Source of the DNA: Carposina sasakii
Taxonomy: Eukaryota; Arthropoda; Insecta; Lepidoptera; Carposinidae
Direction: 5' to 3'
Assembly: GCA_014607495.2 (NCBI GenBank)
Contig: CP053156.1
Coordinates: 11,656,001 to 11,720,000 of the forward strand
Length of the DNA: 64,000 nt
Every line of letters starts with the position of its first letter. Position 1 is the first letter of the stretch. Under the pieces are notes generated by a model. That model was given only the letters and a program-made list of their open reading frames with translations. It had not been told where the DNA came from and did no database searches. The position numbers and the translations under genes are program-made. Positions 46,830 to 57,440 of this stretch are shown here, piece after piece.

Positions 46830-47310
46830 AAGGCGAGCTTATCTCTAACTTTATTATAAAACTTTTTTTAAGAAAGTCCTTTTGTGTCTTACCGTAACTT
46901 GAGAGAAAAACCGTTTCCGACGACATTTTTTCCTGTTACGAGGTAATAAAACGCAAAGAATATTAAAATGTTTTTACAATACTTTATCTTACCCTTAAAA
47001 TGCCATTATAATATTAGACCGAGGTGGTAAAAAGGATAAAAGCTGAGAGGGGGTTAAGACAATGAAACAATTTTATGAGCTAAGTTTGCAAAGATATCAT
47101 TAGGCAAGCAAACTAATGCCAATCCCTTGGTAAAATAGGCAAACATGTACTACCTTAGGCCGCATCTTGCTTAACATCAGGCACGATGGCGGTCAAATGT
47201 TTGCCTAGCTAATTGTAAAAAAAAAGTTTAAGCAAAACCATATTTCTCCGAACCCATAAATAATGGGATAATGGCAAAATGTGATTTCGTGTTTCAAATA
47301 GATAAGTTCT
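46830..47310. other. no gene seen
   Basis: AT-rich, no motif recognised. Confidence 0.4.
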
Positions 47311-47313
47311 CTA

Positions 47314-47565
47314 TACAGGGTGATTTTTGGTCGTCAACGTTCCCGAAAACTACGGAATCTCTCATGATCATTTTTCTCCATGGAAGCATACCTGGGAAGT
47401 GTCTGGTTTCCAAAATATTACGGTCCAAACTTGAGTATATAGACTGTGTTTTTCTGCATAAATACACAAAAATTTACATCGTTTCCCAGCATTTTTTTTT
47501 TAGCATAAACTCACTTTATTTGATGTATAGAGTACGTACCCTTCGTTAAGGGTTGCCACCCTGTA
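47314..47565 (-). mobile_element. TACAGGGTG element, internally deleted copy, TA target
   Basis: Begins 'tacagggtgatttttggtcg' and ends 'gccaccctgta'. TA flanks at 47312-47313 and 47566-47567. Opposite orientation to 45701-46070. Confidence 0.8.
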
Positions 47566-47589
47566 TAGTATATTAAGATAGGTAGATGA

Positions 47590-47775
47590 AAAAAGAAAGA
47601 TCCGATGTGCGATGATTCTTTAGAATACATCAGCTGCATCCCCTTCCGTGCAAGTCGTAAGAGTCCACTATGAAACTCAGGGGCGTTCTATCAGGCGATG
47701 AGCTAGCAACTTGTCACTGATCTCTACTAAACTAAACGTGTCTGCAGAATCTCATTCATGCTCTTGTTTTGGCTA
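47590..47775. repeat. 'agctgatgtattct' repeat segment, reversed
   Basis: Contains 'agaatacatcagctgcatcc', 'gtaagagtccact' and 'gagctagcaacttgtcactg', reverse of the segment at 31878-31985 and 56600-56690. Confidence 0.6.
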
Positions 47776-47969
47776 CTCGATATATATGTATTTATAAGTG
47801 CTTAGATGATAGAAGGAATATTTATTCCGTAAGCAAGAACAAAACTCAATACCCTTTGTAGAATTCAAACTAAGCGTAGAATATAACTATATTAAGTATT
47901 CAAGCTTTAGTTCTAGCCACAAGCTCAGTTCACGACCAAATAAATCAATTTATGAGATCTTCAAGCAAA

Positions 47970-47974
47970 CTATT
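47970..47974. repeat. target-site duplication, left (ctatt)
   Basis: Matches ctatt at 52606-52610 exactly, flanking the retrotransposon. Confidence 0.9.
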
Positions 47975-48105
47975 TGTAGTAGTTTGAGATCTAAATCAAA
48001 GGCCATTTTAAATAGAACTGAATTTATTTGACAAGCACAGATAATCAATACTTTTACAATAGTTCTGTTTATAAACTAATAACTATTGTGAACTATCCTA
48101 CGACA
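47975..48105 (-). repeat. 3' LTR
   Basis: Base-for-base the same as 52475-52605 by eye. Confidence 0.92.
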
Positions 48106-48118
48106 TCTCCTTTCTCCT
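48106..48118 (-). promoter_or_regulatory. polypurine tract
   Basis: Minus strand reads AGGAGAAAGGAGA immediately before the 3' LTR; expected plus-strand primer. Confidence 0.85.
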
Positions 48119-48295
48119 AACAAACTAACAAACAAACAAACAGTATGTACCTATATAAAATTTGAACTAAAATCTTATTCTTTATCTTTCTTCCTTGAGT
48201 TTTTAACAACTGATAAATAAAAATAAACAATAACAACGAAACAAAAAAAAAAAAAAAAAAACTTACATTAATTTAAGGTTTGAGTAGGAAAATAC

Positions 48296-51200
48296 TCATT
48301 GATACCGTGCTGGCGGGCGCACAACTCTCCCACTACGGGTAACTGTGAGTCCCTGACGGGAACCAATGACTGGACTGTGTACTACAGATCGCCGCCGCAC
48401 CCTGTATCTTGGAAATCCTATACCACTTGGACCTGCACCACACGGTGGCAATGGCAACTCATTCGACTCATTTAAATTTGAGTCAAAAACATGTTCCCAT
48501 TCTATACCTGCATTATTATTGGGTGCATTTGCATGAAAGTTATTAGATGATTGAGTACTATAATCAAATTTCCTATTTTGCAATTTTAAAATATGCTGAC
48601 GATTACGACGATATAAAGAACCATTCTCAGTTTTTACCCAATAGGATTGCTCTTCTTGTGCCGGCTTAACAATTTTTGAGTTTATCCATACATTTTTATC
48701 CCTCATACGTACTATTTCACCAGGTTTCAATATTGGTAATGGACGTGTACCCCGATCATATCCTTCTTTATATTTCTGTATACGTTTATGTCTATAATCT
48801 TGCATTATTCGGCTATTTACTACAATCGGAGATAACATACTATTTTTAATCGGTAATCTAGTATTAAGACGTCTGCTCATTAGAAGTTGCGCTGGAGAAT
48901 ACTGTTCTCCAGTTAAAGGAGAGTTCCTAAAATTTAATAACGCTAGTTGCCATTCTTCATTATTATCATAGGCTTTTTGCATAAGCGCTTTTATTGTACG
49001 TACATTACGTTCTGCGAGGCCATTCGATCTAGGATATAAAGGCGAACTCGTAACATGGGTAAACTCCCATGTTCTACTAAACTCTAAAAATTCCGATGAG
49101 GTAAATTGTCGCGCATTATCAGTCACGATCTTTTTAGGTATCCCAAACCGACTAAACATGTTTTTAAGTAAAACAATTACTGTAGCACTGAGTAAATTAT
49201 TCATCGGAGCAACTTCTACAAATTTGGAATAATAATCCACTACTAATAAATACTCTTTGCCTTTAAACTGAAAAACATCAGCTGCTAAAACCTCCCACGG
49301 TAAATCTGGTACGTCATGAGGCGTTAACGGCTCACGAGGATTTGCAGCTCGATGACGTTGACACGTAACACAACTAAGCACAACTCTTTCAATATCTGTG
49401 GCCATGCCCGGCCACCACATTACTTCACGTGCCCTTCGCTGACATTTTTCTACACCCATGTGTCCTTCATGAGTACGTCGTAACATTTCCTGACGTAAAC
49501 TTACTGGAATGACGATACGCTCATTGCGAAACACAATACCATTTAATAAATGCAATTCATTGCGGGTATTCCAATAATCTTTAACATTATCTTTAAAATC
49601 TCTTTTATTATTCGGCCAGCCTAAGTTAAAATATTCCATCAAAGTTTTAAAAATTTCATCTTTTTCTGTTTCTTCTTTTATTTTACCCAACATTTCTGTA
49701 CTTGCATTCACATTCTCATAAATCATGTTTGTGTGAATCATAACATCCTTGCACACATCATCATCAGTACCCACTTCAACAGCAGCTCTCGACAAAGTAT
49801 CCGGTATAAATAAATATTTACCTGGCTTATACTTTAATTCTATACAATAGTGTTGCAATCTTAAAAACAAGCGTTGCAACCGCGCTGGTGTCTCATTTAG
49901 TTGCTTTTTAAATACAGCTTCCAGTGGTTTATGGTCACTCTCTACAATTACTTTATCGTGGCCGTAAATATAGTGATGAAAACGCGTACATCCAAATACT
50001 ATTGCCAACAACTCTTTTTCTATTTGAGCCCAACGAGTTTCCGCAGATGTTAATGTACGTGCCGCATACGCAACAGGCCGTCCTCCTTGCATTAAACACG
50101 CTCCCAACCCACGAGAGCTTGCATCTACAGATACCGTCACCGGTTCATCCACTGAGTAATATTTTAAAACTGGTGCTTTGCTGATTAACTGTTTGAGATG
50201 ATTAAATACCTGTTCGTGTATATGTAACCAATCAAACTGTACATTTCTTTTTAATAATTCACGAAGTGGCGACGAAATTTCAGAATATTGTGGAATAAAT
50301 CTAGATAAGTAATTTGTTACACCAAGAAATCTTTCAAGATCTTTTTTATCACTAGGCGTCGGTATTTGCAATATTGCTCTTACTCTACTGTCATCAGGCC
50401 TCATACCATCAGAATTGAAAATGTGTCCTAAAAACGTGATCTCTGTAGCCCCAAATACACATTTATCCTTGTTGAACTTTACCCCATTCTCCTGAGCTCG
50501 CCGTATTACTTCTTTAACTCTTTCATCGTGTTCTTTTTTCATCCTACCCCATATCATCACATCATCAATATAAATTTCCACACCCTCCATTTTGAATATT
50601 TTATACATCTCACGATGAAAAATTTCTGGAGCGCAATTTATACCAAATGGCAATCTTAAAAACCTGTACCTACCAAATGGTGTAGAAAACGTACAAAGCT
50701 TAGAACTATCCTCTGTTAACTTTATCATCCAAAACCCATTTTTGGCGTCACATTTTGAAAAATAATTCGCCCCGCTCAAACTACTAGCGATTTCGTCCAG
50801 GGTAGGCAACTGAAAATGGCTTCTTTTAACTGCTCGATTCAGATTTTTTGGGTCTAAACATATCCGCAAAGATTTATTTGGTTTCTCTACTACAACAATA
50901 CTAGAAACCCAATCGGTTGGAGTTTCGACCTTCTTTATTATGTTTAACTTTACCATATTGTCTAATTCATTCTTTACACGAGGACGTAATTTAATGGGAA
51001 TTTTACGAGTCGCATTCACCACCGGCGGTACAGATTCATCAATCTGTATATTACATTCTGTCGGTAAACAGCCAATACCTCTAAAAATTGAATCATCACT
51101 ATCTATACTATTAACCGTCACATGTTCACCACGGTAAATAAGATTCAGTCTAACACAAGCAGTAAGGCCTAATAAATTATTACAGCTGACATCTAAGACG

Positions 51201-52369
51201 TACATTTTTTGCATACAACATGAGTTATTATGTCCTAGCTTAGCATAAAAGAATCCTATTACTGGCAATTGTTTTTTACTTATTTCCCTCAAAACAGTTT
51301 TACATTCCATCAAATCTTTTACATTAAAACCTGCTTCTTTAAAACTGTACACTGACATTACACATGCCTCAGCACCGCTGTCAAGTTTAAATTTAACGTC
51401 AACACCATTGACATTAATGTTAGCACACCATGATTCTCTCGAATCATCTGAGGCATCAATGCAAATATTATACAAAATTTGCTCACCATCATCACAGTCC
51501 ACATCACAATCAGCATTTTCGTTATCACCTAATACCTCTTGTGTAAACTTAACTCTGCAGCACTTCGCAAAATGTCCAACTCTATCACACCGATGACACT
51601 TTACTGTTGCTGCTGGACAACGCTCGTAGCCTCTATGATTGAAAGCACATCTTCCACATACCACTGGTGGAGTAAACTGCACACGCCGACCTCGCACACC
51701 AACTCCGATACTGCGTCCTCCACGTAGTGGTCGCCGTTGATACCCGAATCCACCGCGCGCCTCTCCTTTATCAGGCTGACGCAACTGTTCTACCAAAGCA
51801 CTGCTGGTGCTCGGACGATTCGACGAACAAACTGTAGCTTGTTGTCCCGCCCGTTCTGCAGCTTGGCACCATTTAATTGCTTCTTCTAAAGTTAAAGACG
51901 ACTTGGCTAACAGTTTTTCCCTCATATTATTGTCTTTTAATCCTCTAATAAGTTGTGTTAAAATAAGACTGCTTTTTAACGCTCCAAATTCACAACTTTT
52001 GCTTTTCACTTTTAACTCACCCAAAAACTTGTCAAAATTATTATTACTCTGGTACGTTTCAAAAAATACATGTCTTACGAAATTAACATTCTTTGCCGGG
52101 TCACAATGTTCAATAAATTTTTTACACAATTTCTCATAATCATACTCCGGACCCAGATCAAATTCTTCAAATATTTCTCTGCCATACTTTCCAATAACGT
52201 GCATAAATAATGCACATTTTTCCTGCGAAGATACATTTTGTTTTCCGGTAGCAACCAAAAAATAATCAAATGCAACTTTCCATTCTCGCCAATTTGCTGC
52301 CATATTGCCATCTTCTGCCAACGGCGCAGGCTGTTGTATAGCTGCGAACACACAACCCTTGTCAGCCAT
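48296..52369 (-). CDS. gag-pol polyprotein of the mag-like retrotransposon (1357 aa)
   Basis: A single ATG-started frame with no stop or shift. Order: Gag, with capsid-like region about 25-180; an arginine/glycine-rich stretch (203-229); two zinc knuckles, an atypical CGRC one at 238-251 and CCHC at 258-271; retropepsin active site LDSGA (Asp330); reverse transcriptase about 455-650 with YIDD at 600-603; RNase H with Asp749, Glu786, Asp812 and Asp857; integrase with a His967/His970-Cys1000/Cys1003 zinc site and catalytic Asp1031, Asp1084 and Glu1120 (35 residues between the last two, the usual DD35E spacing). The tail after 1270 is unrecognised, and no chromodomain is seen. Gag and Pol are in one frame, so no frameshift signal is needed to express Pol. 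All catalytic residues looked for are present, so the element may still be active. Confidence 0.95.
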   Translation of the reverse strand: MADKGCVFAAIQQPAPLAEDGNMAANWREWKVAFDYFLVATGKQNVSSQEKCALFMHVIGKYGREIFEEFDLGPEYDYEKLCKKFIEHCDPAKNVNFVRHVFFETYQSNNNFDKFLGELKVKSKSCEFGALKSSLILTQLIRGLKDNNMREKLLAKSSLTLEEAIKWCQAAERAGQQATVCSSNRPSTSSALVEQLRQPDKGEARGGFGYQRRPLRGGRSIGVGVRGRRVQFTPPVVCGRCAFNHRGYERCPAATVKCHRCDRVGHFAKCCRVKFTQEVLGDNENADCDVDCDDGEQILYNICIDASDDSRESWCANINVNGVDVKFKLDSGAEACVMSVYSFKEAGFNVKDLMECKTVLREISKKQLPVIGFFYAKLGHNNSCCMQKMYVLDVSCNNLLGLTACVRLNLIYRGEHVTVNSIDSDDSIFRGIGCLPTECNIQIDESVPPVVNATRKIPIKLRPRVKNELDNMVKLNIIKKVETPTDWVSSIVVVEKPNKSLRICLDPKNLNRAVKRSHFQLPTLDEIASSLSGANYFSKCDAKNGFWMIKLTEDSSKLCTFSTPFGRYRFLRLPFGINCAPEIFHREMYKIFKMEGVEIYIDDVMIWGRMKKEHDERVKEVIRRAQENGVKFNKDKCVFGATEITFLGHIFNSDGMRPDDSRVRAILQIPTPSDKKDLERFLGVTNYLSRFIPQYSEISSPLRELLKRNVQFDWLHIHEQVFNHLKQLISKAPVLKYYSVDEPVTVSVDASSRGLGACLMQGGRPVAYAARTLTSAETRWAQIEKELLAIVFGCTRFHHYIYGHDKVIVESDHKPLEAVFKKQLNETPARLQRLFLRLQHYCIELKYKPGKYLFIPDTLSRAAVEVGTDDDVCKDVMIHTNMIYENVNASTEMLGKIKEETEKDEIFKTLMEYFNLGWPNNKRDFKDNVKDYWNTRNELHLLNGIVFRNERIVIPVSLRQEMLRRTHEGHMGVEKCQRRAREVMWWPGMATDIERVVLSCVTCQRHRAANPREPLTPHDVPDLPWEVLAADVFQFKGKEYLLVVDYYSKFVEVAPMNNLLSATVIVLLKNMFSRFGIPKKIVTDNARQFTSSEFLEFSRTWEFTHVTSSPLYPRSNGLAERNVRTIKALMQKAYDNNEEWQLALLNFRNSPLTGEQYSPAQLLMSRRLNTRLPIKNSMLSPIVVNSRIMQDYRHKRIQKYKEGYDRGTRPLPILKPGEIVRMRDKNVWINSKIVKPAQEEQSYWVKTENGSLYRRNRQHILKLQNRKFDYSTQSSNNFHANAPNNNAGIEWEHVFDSNLNESNELPLPPCGAGPSGIGFPRYRVRRRSVVHSPVIGSRQGLTVTRSGRVVRPPARYQ

Positions 52370-52459
52370 CTTATATACTTATCTTTTGTATTTAGTGTAC
52401 ATTAAACATTACTCCGCACTATAATAAATCATATTCTTCATCTTTAACATCGAATTAAA

Positions 52460-52474
52460 CTACACCTGACACCA
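52460..52474 (-). promoter_or_regulatory. primer-binding site
   Basis: Directly next to the 5' LTR; minus strand reads TGGTGTCAGGTGTAG. TGG pairs with the tRNA CCA end, and TGGTGTCAG resembles primer sites for tRNA-Leu. The tRNA identity is inferred. Confidence 0.7.
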
Positions 52475-52605
52475 TGTAGTAGTTTGAGATCTAAATCAAA
52501 GGCCATTTTAAATAGAACTGAATTTATTTGACAAGCACAGATAATCAATACTTTTACAATAGTTCTGTTTATAAACTAATAACTATTGTGAACTATCCTA
52601 CGACA
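52475..52605 (-). repeat. 5' LTR
   Basis: Minus-strand reading starts TGTCGTAGG and ends CTACTACA. It contains TTTATAAA (52568-52575), a possible TATA box, and AATAAA (52528-52523), a possible poly(A) signal. Confidence 0.9.
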
Positions 52606-52610
52606 CTATT
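52606..52610. repeat. target-site duplication, right (ctatt)
   Basis: Pairs with 47970-47974. Confidence 0.9.
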
Positions 52611-52835
52611 CACTTCGGAACAATATTCTGTAACCTGCGAACTATGTATAATAAATGGTACAAATACTCTATAGTAAATGGGTTACTATATTGAAAAGGG
52701 TTGCAGTGTTTAATTGATACGTTATTGCACATATTTACTACCTAACAACAACGATTCATTTAATTCCATATTGTTTCATATTCTCGATTAAGGCTTTCTC
52801 TTAAGCTATGCTTAACGTGGCTATGGGATCTCTTT

Positions 52836-52885
52836 TTTGACCCTGCAGTTCTGGCTGCCCCATCTCGGGTACACAGCCATGTCAA
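52836..52885 (-). repeat. 'cccgaaatggggtag' repeat, reversed
   Basis: 'ctgcagttctggctgcccca' then 'tctcgggtacacagcc' is the reverse of the core at 8140 and 11620. Confidence 0.6.
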
Positions 52886-52986
52886 TATTAATATTAATGA
52901 AAAATATCTTGAGAAACTTGACAAATACAAACTTTTTTATTCAATCAAAGACTAACGATAAAAACCTATTTCAATATCTACCAATA

Positions 52987-53785
52987 CTACAACTTGTTGA
53001 AATAAATAATAATCCATAAAAACTCAACTAATCCTAATTCATGCACAAAGTTTTTATGTTTTACTTTACAAAGACTTTTAGTTAAAATGTCCGCTGGCAT
53101 TTGTTGTGTGTTTAAATACTCAATTTTAACTAGTTTCCTCTCGACTATCTCTCTGATAAAGTGAAGCCTAACATTGATGTGCTTAGTCCTCCTATGGTCC
53201 TGTCCACTTCTTGCCTGTAATAGGGGAAGAAGGGAACAGCGTTTCATACATACGAGTACAATTTATAAAATTTATGAATAATTTTATAATATATAATATC
53301 TTGACTAAGATAAATTTATAAAATCACTTCTCCATTAATATAATCCATTAGGATATGGTTGATCGTTTCATCTTTAAACATTGTGCTGAGAGAGCTTTGT
53401 TTGCCGAGATTTGGCTAGTGTATAGCTATCGGGATGAAAAATAACGTTGCCAATATGTAATTTATAAAAGAGATGGTAAAATTCGTGATCCGAGTCATTG
53501 ATCCGGTAGCTCAGTGGTTAGAGCGGCTGGCACGGTTTGCAGTGGTCGTGGGTTCGATTCCCACTCGGGTGAAGAATTTCTTTATTAATAATTTTATAAT
53601 TCTATTTTCTGTCATCTTCTTTGCACTCTGATTGTCATTGAACAATATTGGTACACAGTTTATGTTTATAGGTTCCGATAACAAATTTCTTAAAAATATA
53701 GCTTCTTTGTTAGCCTCACAAATAGCCATATAGGTACTCGGCTTCTGTGCTCGATAACGCAACCGTCTGTTGTTTTCTACATTCG
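52987..53785 (-). pseudogene. Ty1/copia RNase H fragment, split by a SINE
   Basis: On the minus strand, about 53785-53600 reads RKQQTVALSSTEAEY, then (after a shift) MAICEANKEAIFLRNLL and NDNQSAKKM, the central copia RNase H motifs. About 53195-52995 continues HRRTKHINVRLHFIRE, VEYLNTQQMPADILTK-like sequence and LGLVEF, the C-terminal copia motifs. The 350 bp between hold the tRNA-headed SINE at 53470-53605. The protease, integrase and RT parts are absent, so this is a dead remnant. Confidence 0.85.
53470..53605 (+). mobile_element. tRNA-headed SINE, 'ctcagtggttagagcgg' family, copy 3
   Basis: Leader 'aaaagagatggtaaaattcg', then 'ggtagctcagtggttagagc', B box 'gtgggttcgattcccactc' and 'gggtgaag' tail. 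ATCCGG/TCGGGT ends can pair like an acceptor stem, but the anticodon arm does not fold well. The family's four copies and shared leader argue for a SINE. Confidence 0.75.
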
Positions 53786-53949
53786 TGCGATATCATATAT
53801 GTGCGGATTCCAATATCGTGCATGTGAGTTAAAAAAAACCGTATACGAGTCGTATCAGAGTCGCACGCGAAATGTGTCGTCTCGTACCATTATCTAGTAT
53901 AGCTGTTGCCCGCGACTTCGTCCGCGTCAACAAACAGAATAAAATATTT

Positions 53950-54215
53950 TAAAATACTTCTGCGTAAATTATATTTTTTGTTTTATTTTCTTGTGGCAGA
54001 AGAACATAATGATTTTCTCCGCAACCCGATCTTGACAACGCGACATATAATTGGTCGTCTTGACGTAAGTCAATTCCAACGTGTTTAAACGTTTGCCCCT
54101 GTGATTTATTAATTGTTACAGCAAAAGATAACTTAACAGGGAATTGAATTCTTTTAAAATGTTGAATAACTTTTCCTAAGACGGTATTTTCATATCTCTC
54201 AAAATTTAGCTGGGC
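53950..54215 (-). pseudogene. Helitron helicase (PIF1-like) C-terminal fragment
   Basis: The minus-strand frame reads [20 protein letters not shown], then HVGIDLR, then [20 protein letters not shown]. This is the last conserved block ([13 protein letters not shown]...LYVALSR) of the PIF1-type helicase in Helitron Rep/Hel proteins. The Rep domain and upstream helicase motifs are not present here. It borders an array of cgcg-type repeats, fitting a Helitron-derived region. Confidence 0.85.
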
Positions 54216-54267
54216 TGTTAAGGGTTCTGCATCAGGTTATCTAGACCTTCAATTTTATTACGTTATT

Positions 54268-55430
54268 AGAAAGTGCTTATCATGCTGAGCAACTTTTCCT
54301 AAGACGGTATTTTCATATCTCTCAAAGTTTAGCTGGGCTGCTAAGGGTTCTGCATCAGGCAGTCTAGACCTTCAATTTTTTTCTTTCATATCATTTCTAC
54401 GTCATTTTATTCTTTCATACATATTTTTTGGATAACTTGAACCGTTTACGCAGCGCACGCAACGGAAGTCTCCAAAGTTGAATAATTTTCCCCGTTTTTT
54501 CCACATTTTTCTCTTATTCTTCGTCCCTATTGGTCGCACTGTGATGATATATAGCCTAAAGCCTTCCTCGATAAATGGACTATCCAACACAAAAATAATT
54601 TTTTTATTCGACCCAATAGTTCCGGAGATTAGCGCGTTCAATCAAACAAACAAACAAACAAACTCTTCAGCTTTATAATATTATACTAGCAGCCGCCCAC
54701 GACTTCGTCCGCGTGAGGGGGCGTTGTACCCGTGCGAAGCCGGGCAGGTTGTTGTATAGACTGTAGCCTTCCTTGGTAAATGGGCTATCTAACACTGAAA
54801 GAATTTTTCAAATCAGACCAGTAGTTCCTGAGATTAGCGCGTTCAAACAAACAAACAAACAAACAAACTCTTCAGCTTTATAATATTACTAGTGGACGCC
54901 CGCGACTTCGTCCGCGTGGACTGCAGAAAAATAAAAATGTTGAAATCACCTGGGAAAATATTTTTTACCGGTTTAATTAATAAAAACAAAAATCCAGGGT
55001 GTCAGAAAGTGCTTATCATGCTGAGCAACTTTTCCTAAGACGGTATTTTCATATCTCTCAAAGTTTAGCTGGGCTGTTAAGGGTTCTGCATCAGGCAGTC
55101 TAGACCTTCAATTTTTTTCTTTCATATCATTTCTACGTCATTTTATTCTTTCATACATATTTTTTGGATAACTTGAACCGTTTACGCAGCGCACGAAACG
55201 GAAGTCTCCAAAGTTGAATAATTTTCCCCGTTTTTTCCACATTTTCCTCTTATTCTTCGTCCCTATTGGTCGCACTGTGATGATATATAGCCTAAAGCCT
55301 TCCTCGATAAATGGACTATCCAACACAAAAAGAATTTTTTAATTCGACCCAGTAGTTCCGGAGATTAGCGCGTTCAATCAAACAAACAAACAAACAAACA
55401 AACAAACTCTTCAGCTTTATAATATTATAT
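54268..55430. repeat. duplicated Helitron-associated module (two copies plus spacer)
   Basis: Unit A 54268-54687 and unit B 55004-55430 are nearly identical, running from 'agaaagtgcttatcatgctg' through 'gcctaaagccttcctcgata' to 'ctcttcagctttataatatt'. Each holds the same minus-strand open frame (54402-54641 and 55138-55326) with no recognised domain. The spacer 54690-55003 contains two cgcg-type repeat starts ('ctagcagccgcccacgactt' and 'ctagtggacgcccgcgactt') and a related 'caaacaaacaaac' segment. A partial third start lies at 54166-54260. Confidence 0.75.
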
Positions 55431-56599
55431 ATATAGATTATATATATTATTATATTATTAGTATAGATAAATAAAGGCAAAAAAGCCATGATAGTTGTGT
55501 GGGAGGCCCTTTTAAGTAAAACAAGTACAAAACCTAAGGTAAAACAAAGAAGTACTACTATTTTTCACCCGAGTGGGGCAATGAAAGAGTAAAGTTAATC
55601 TTGAGGTTAAACAGAGAAAATCTTTTCATCACTTCTTAGATCTATTAGAAGTAGTAAGCTGAGAGGTAGCGAGCAAAATTGAAACCGTGATTAGTTTTAA
55701 AACTGAAAAATCTTCTGCACTTTCTTACAAAATAATTCCAGTAAGTGCAATAACAAACTTTATGCATACTCCGCGAAAACAACAACTTCCTTGAAAATTA
55801 ATTTTGAGAGCTGGGCGCTCGGAATATATCTAATTAATAAATAATTAGACAATTAATTGTGTAATTTGCTCGAAAAAGGTTTAATTTAACTAAAAGGATT
55901 GACTATAATGTCTAATTGCTAATGAATTAAAATACACACCAAACTTGGAAGTCTGGTCGATGCAAATAAAAAAAAACCGACTCCTGTGCTGATGCGGGGC
56001 GTCATTAGAATACATCAGCTGCACCTCCTCCCGGTGACCTCATTTTTAGGAACCCAAACGTGGGTGTATGTATGGAAAACCTAAGCACCATTGCTAGTAG
56101 ATATACACGATACAATCTTAGAGATATTATTAGTGTGAATCTACAGGAAATATGCGATAAAGTTTGTAATACCTATTTGTATGTATTTCTACGCCATTTT
56201 TACTTCGTTCGTTCATTATTGGTTAGGCAGTTCCAAAATGTTAATGACCTAGAAATTATCTTTAACGAGTGGAGCATTCTCAAAATACGAGAACCCCACC
56301 GAAAATATATCGAGACTGGAATTTACCAGAGTTTCTGGATTCAAAAACGATCTATATTTACACTTTTGTTTTTAAAACTTGAGAAAGAATGAAGAGTATC
56401 TAAATATTCTGGGAACTTCCTATTTATTTATTATTAGAGCCTCATTCAGTTGCTTAGCTGGTAACCGTTTAAACCTACGCGGTCCAATTAGGTATAAGCC
56501 TACTTAATTTTTTAATAAGGCTGAAGTAGTTTTATAACTATGAATGATTTTATTTAAAACTATGAGTAGGTATAAATAAAAAATATTCAGAAAAAATCA
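55431..56599. other. no gene recognised
   Basis: 55970-56050 carries 'gcggggcgtcattagaatac' and 'atcagctgcacctcctccc', a dispersed repeat. The 110-codon open frame at 56060-56392 has no motif I recognise. The rest is AT-rich. Confidence 0.4.
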
Positions 56600-56695
56600 G
56601 TGCTAGTTGCTGCGAGTGACCGAATGCCCGAGTTCTTTAGTCGACTCTTACGACATGCACGGAAGGAGATGCAGCTGATGTATTCTATATTTACA
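56600..56695 (+). repeat. 'gagttctttagtcgactct' repeat segment
   Basis: 'cccgagttctttagtcgact', 'acgacatgcacggaaggag' and 'atgcagctgatgtattct' as at 31910-31985 and (reversed) 47630-47680. Confidence 0.65.
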
Positions 56696-56789
56696 GTGAA
56701 AGATTTAGCGTATCCCGCAGCATCGGAAATGACGGGAAGTTATTTCCTTCCTATTGCATATTGGCGAGAAATAAGGAGCTGGACGTCTA

Positions 56790-57440
56790 CTCTGAAATGA
56801 CGATAAACGAAGTATCGGCCGAATATCGAGGTGTTTCCTACTACGAACTTCCTTCGATCGGATCACACTGAAAAAAAAAAGTGATCAAATAAATCAAAAT
56901 TTTGTTAAATTTAAACAAGGTACTTGTTTATATACGTTCGCATAAAGTAAATTGATTGCTGCTACTAAGCCAATTTGATTGAAAATCAATCAAGAAATAT
57001 TGTTAATTCAACAAACCACTTGTTTGAAATGGCTAAGTATATGATTAAATTAACCATGTCCTACTTGTTAGCATTGACTATGACAATGATAAGGAGGAAG
57101 GGTTTATCATATTACTTGATTGATCTTACAAACAACTTAGTTAACCTAATCATTGTAACTTTATTGAATTGATCAAAATATTGTATAAATCAGCAGTGTT
57201 ACATGTTTCAATAAAATATTCTAGTTGATAGAGTTAAATAAAATCTTTATAATATCTATCACACAACCTAATTATTTCAAAAAATGTCCTTTGTTGTTTC
57301 AATTATGATGTAGATTGATGCTACTATCTAACTTGTTTGGTTTAAATATACTCTTTATGACACTTATCAAGTGTATATGTTGGGATTCACTAGGTGTCAT
57401 GTTTAGTCCAAATAAGTAACTTGTTTGAAATCTAAAGCTA
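56790..57440 (+). repeat. 'gtctactctgaaatg...cactgaaaaaaa' repeat, left inverted partner
   Basis: Begins 'gtctactctgaaatga', passes 'ctactacgaacttccttcg' and 'cactgaaaaaaaa', then AT-rich sequence with repeated 'acttgtttga'-type words. The same order is found reversed at 62380-62990. Confidence 0.55.

Larger units (their letters stand above)
47975..52605 (-). mobile_element. complete Ty3/gypsy (mag-like) LTR retrotransposon, 4631 bp
   Basis: Two 131-bp LTRs (47975-48105 and 52475-52605) that I read as identical, with TG...CA ends, and a 5-bp target duplication (ctatt). A tRNA-type primer site adjoins the 5' LTR, a purine tract adjoins the 3' LTR, and one unbroken gag-pol frame lies between. 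Short LTRs, a total near 4.6 kb, no envelope gene and fused gag-pol resemble the silkworm mag lineage. Identical LTRs imply a very recent insertion. The host site reads through as aaactattcacttc. Confidence 0.95.

Noticed and set aside
49924..52353. Plus-strand and alternate-frame open frames within 48296-52369
   Set aside because: Shadows of the gag-pol frame.
53505..53575. Possible genuine tRNA gene
   Set aside because: T arm and acceptor-like ends pair, but the anticodon arm does not fold and the unit recurs with flanking sequence at three other sites, so it is a SINE.
56060..56392. 110-codon plus frame
   Set aside because: Reasonable composition but no known motif; sits among dispersed repeats; not enough to call a gene.
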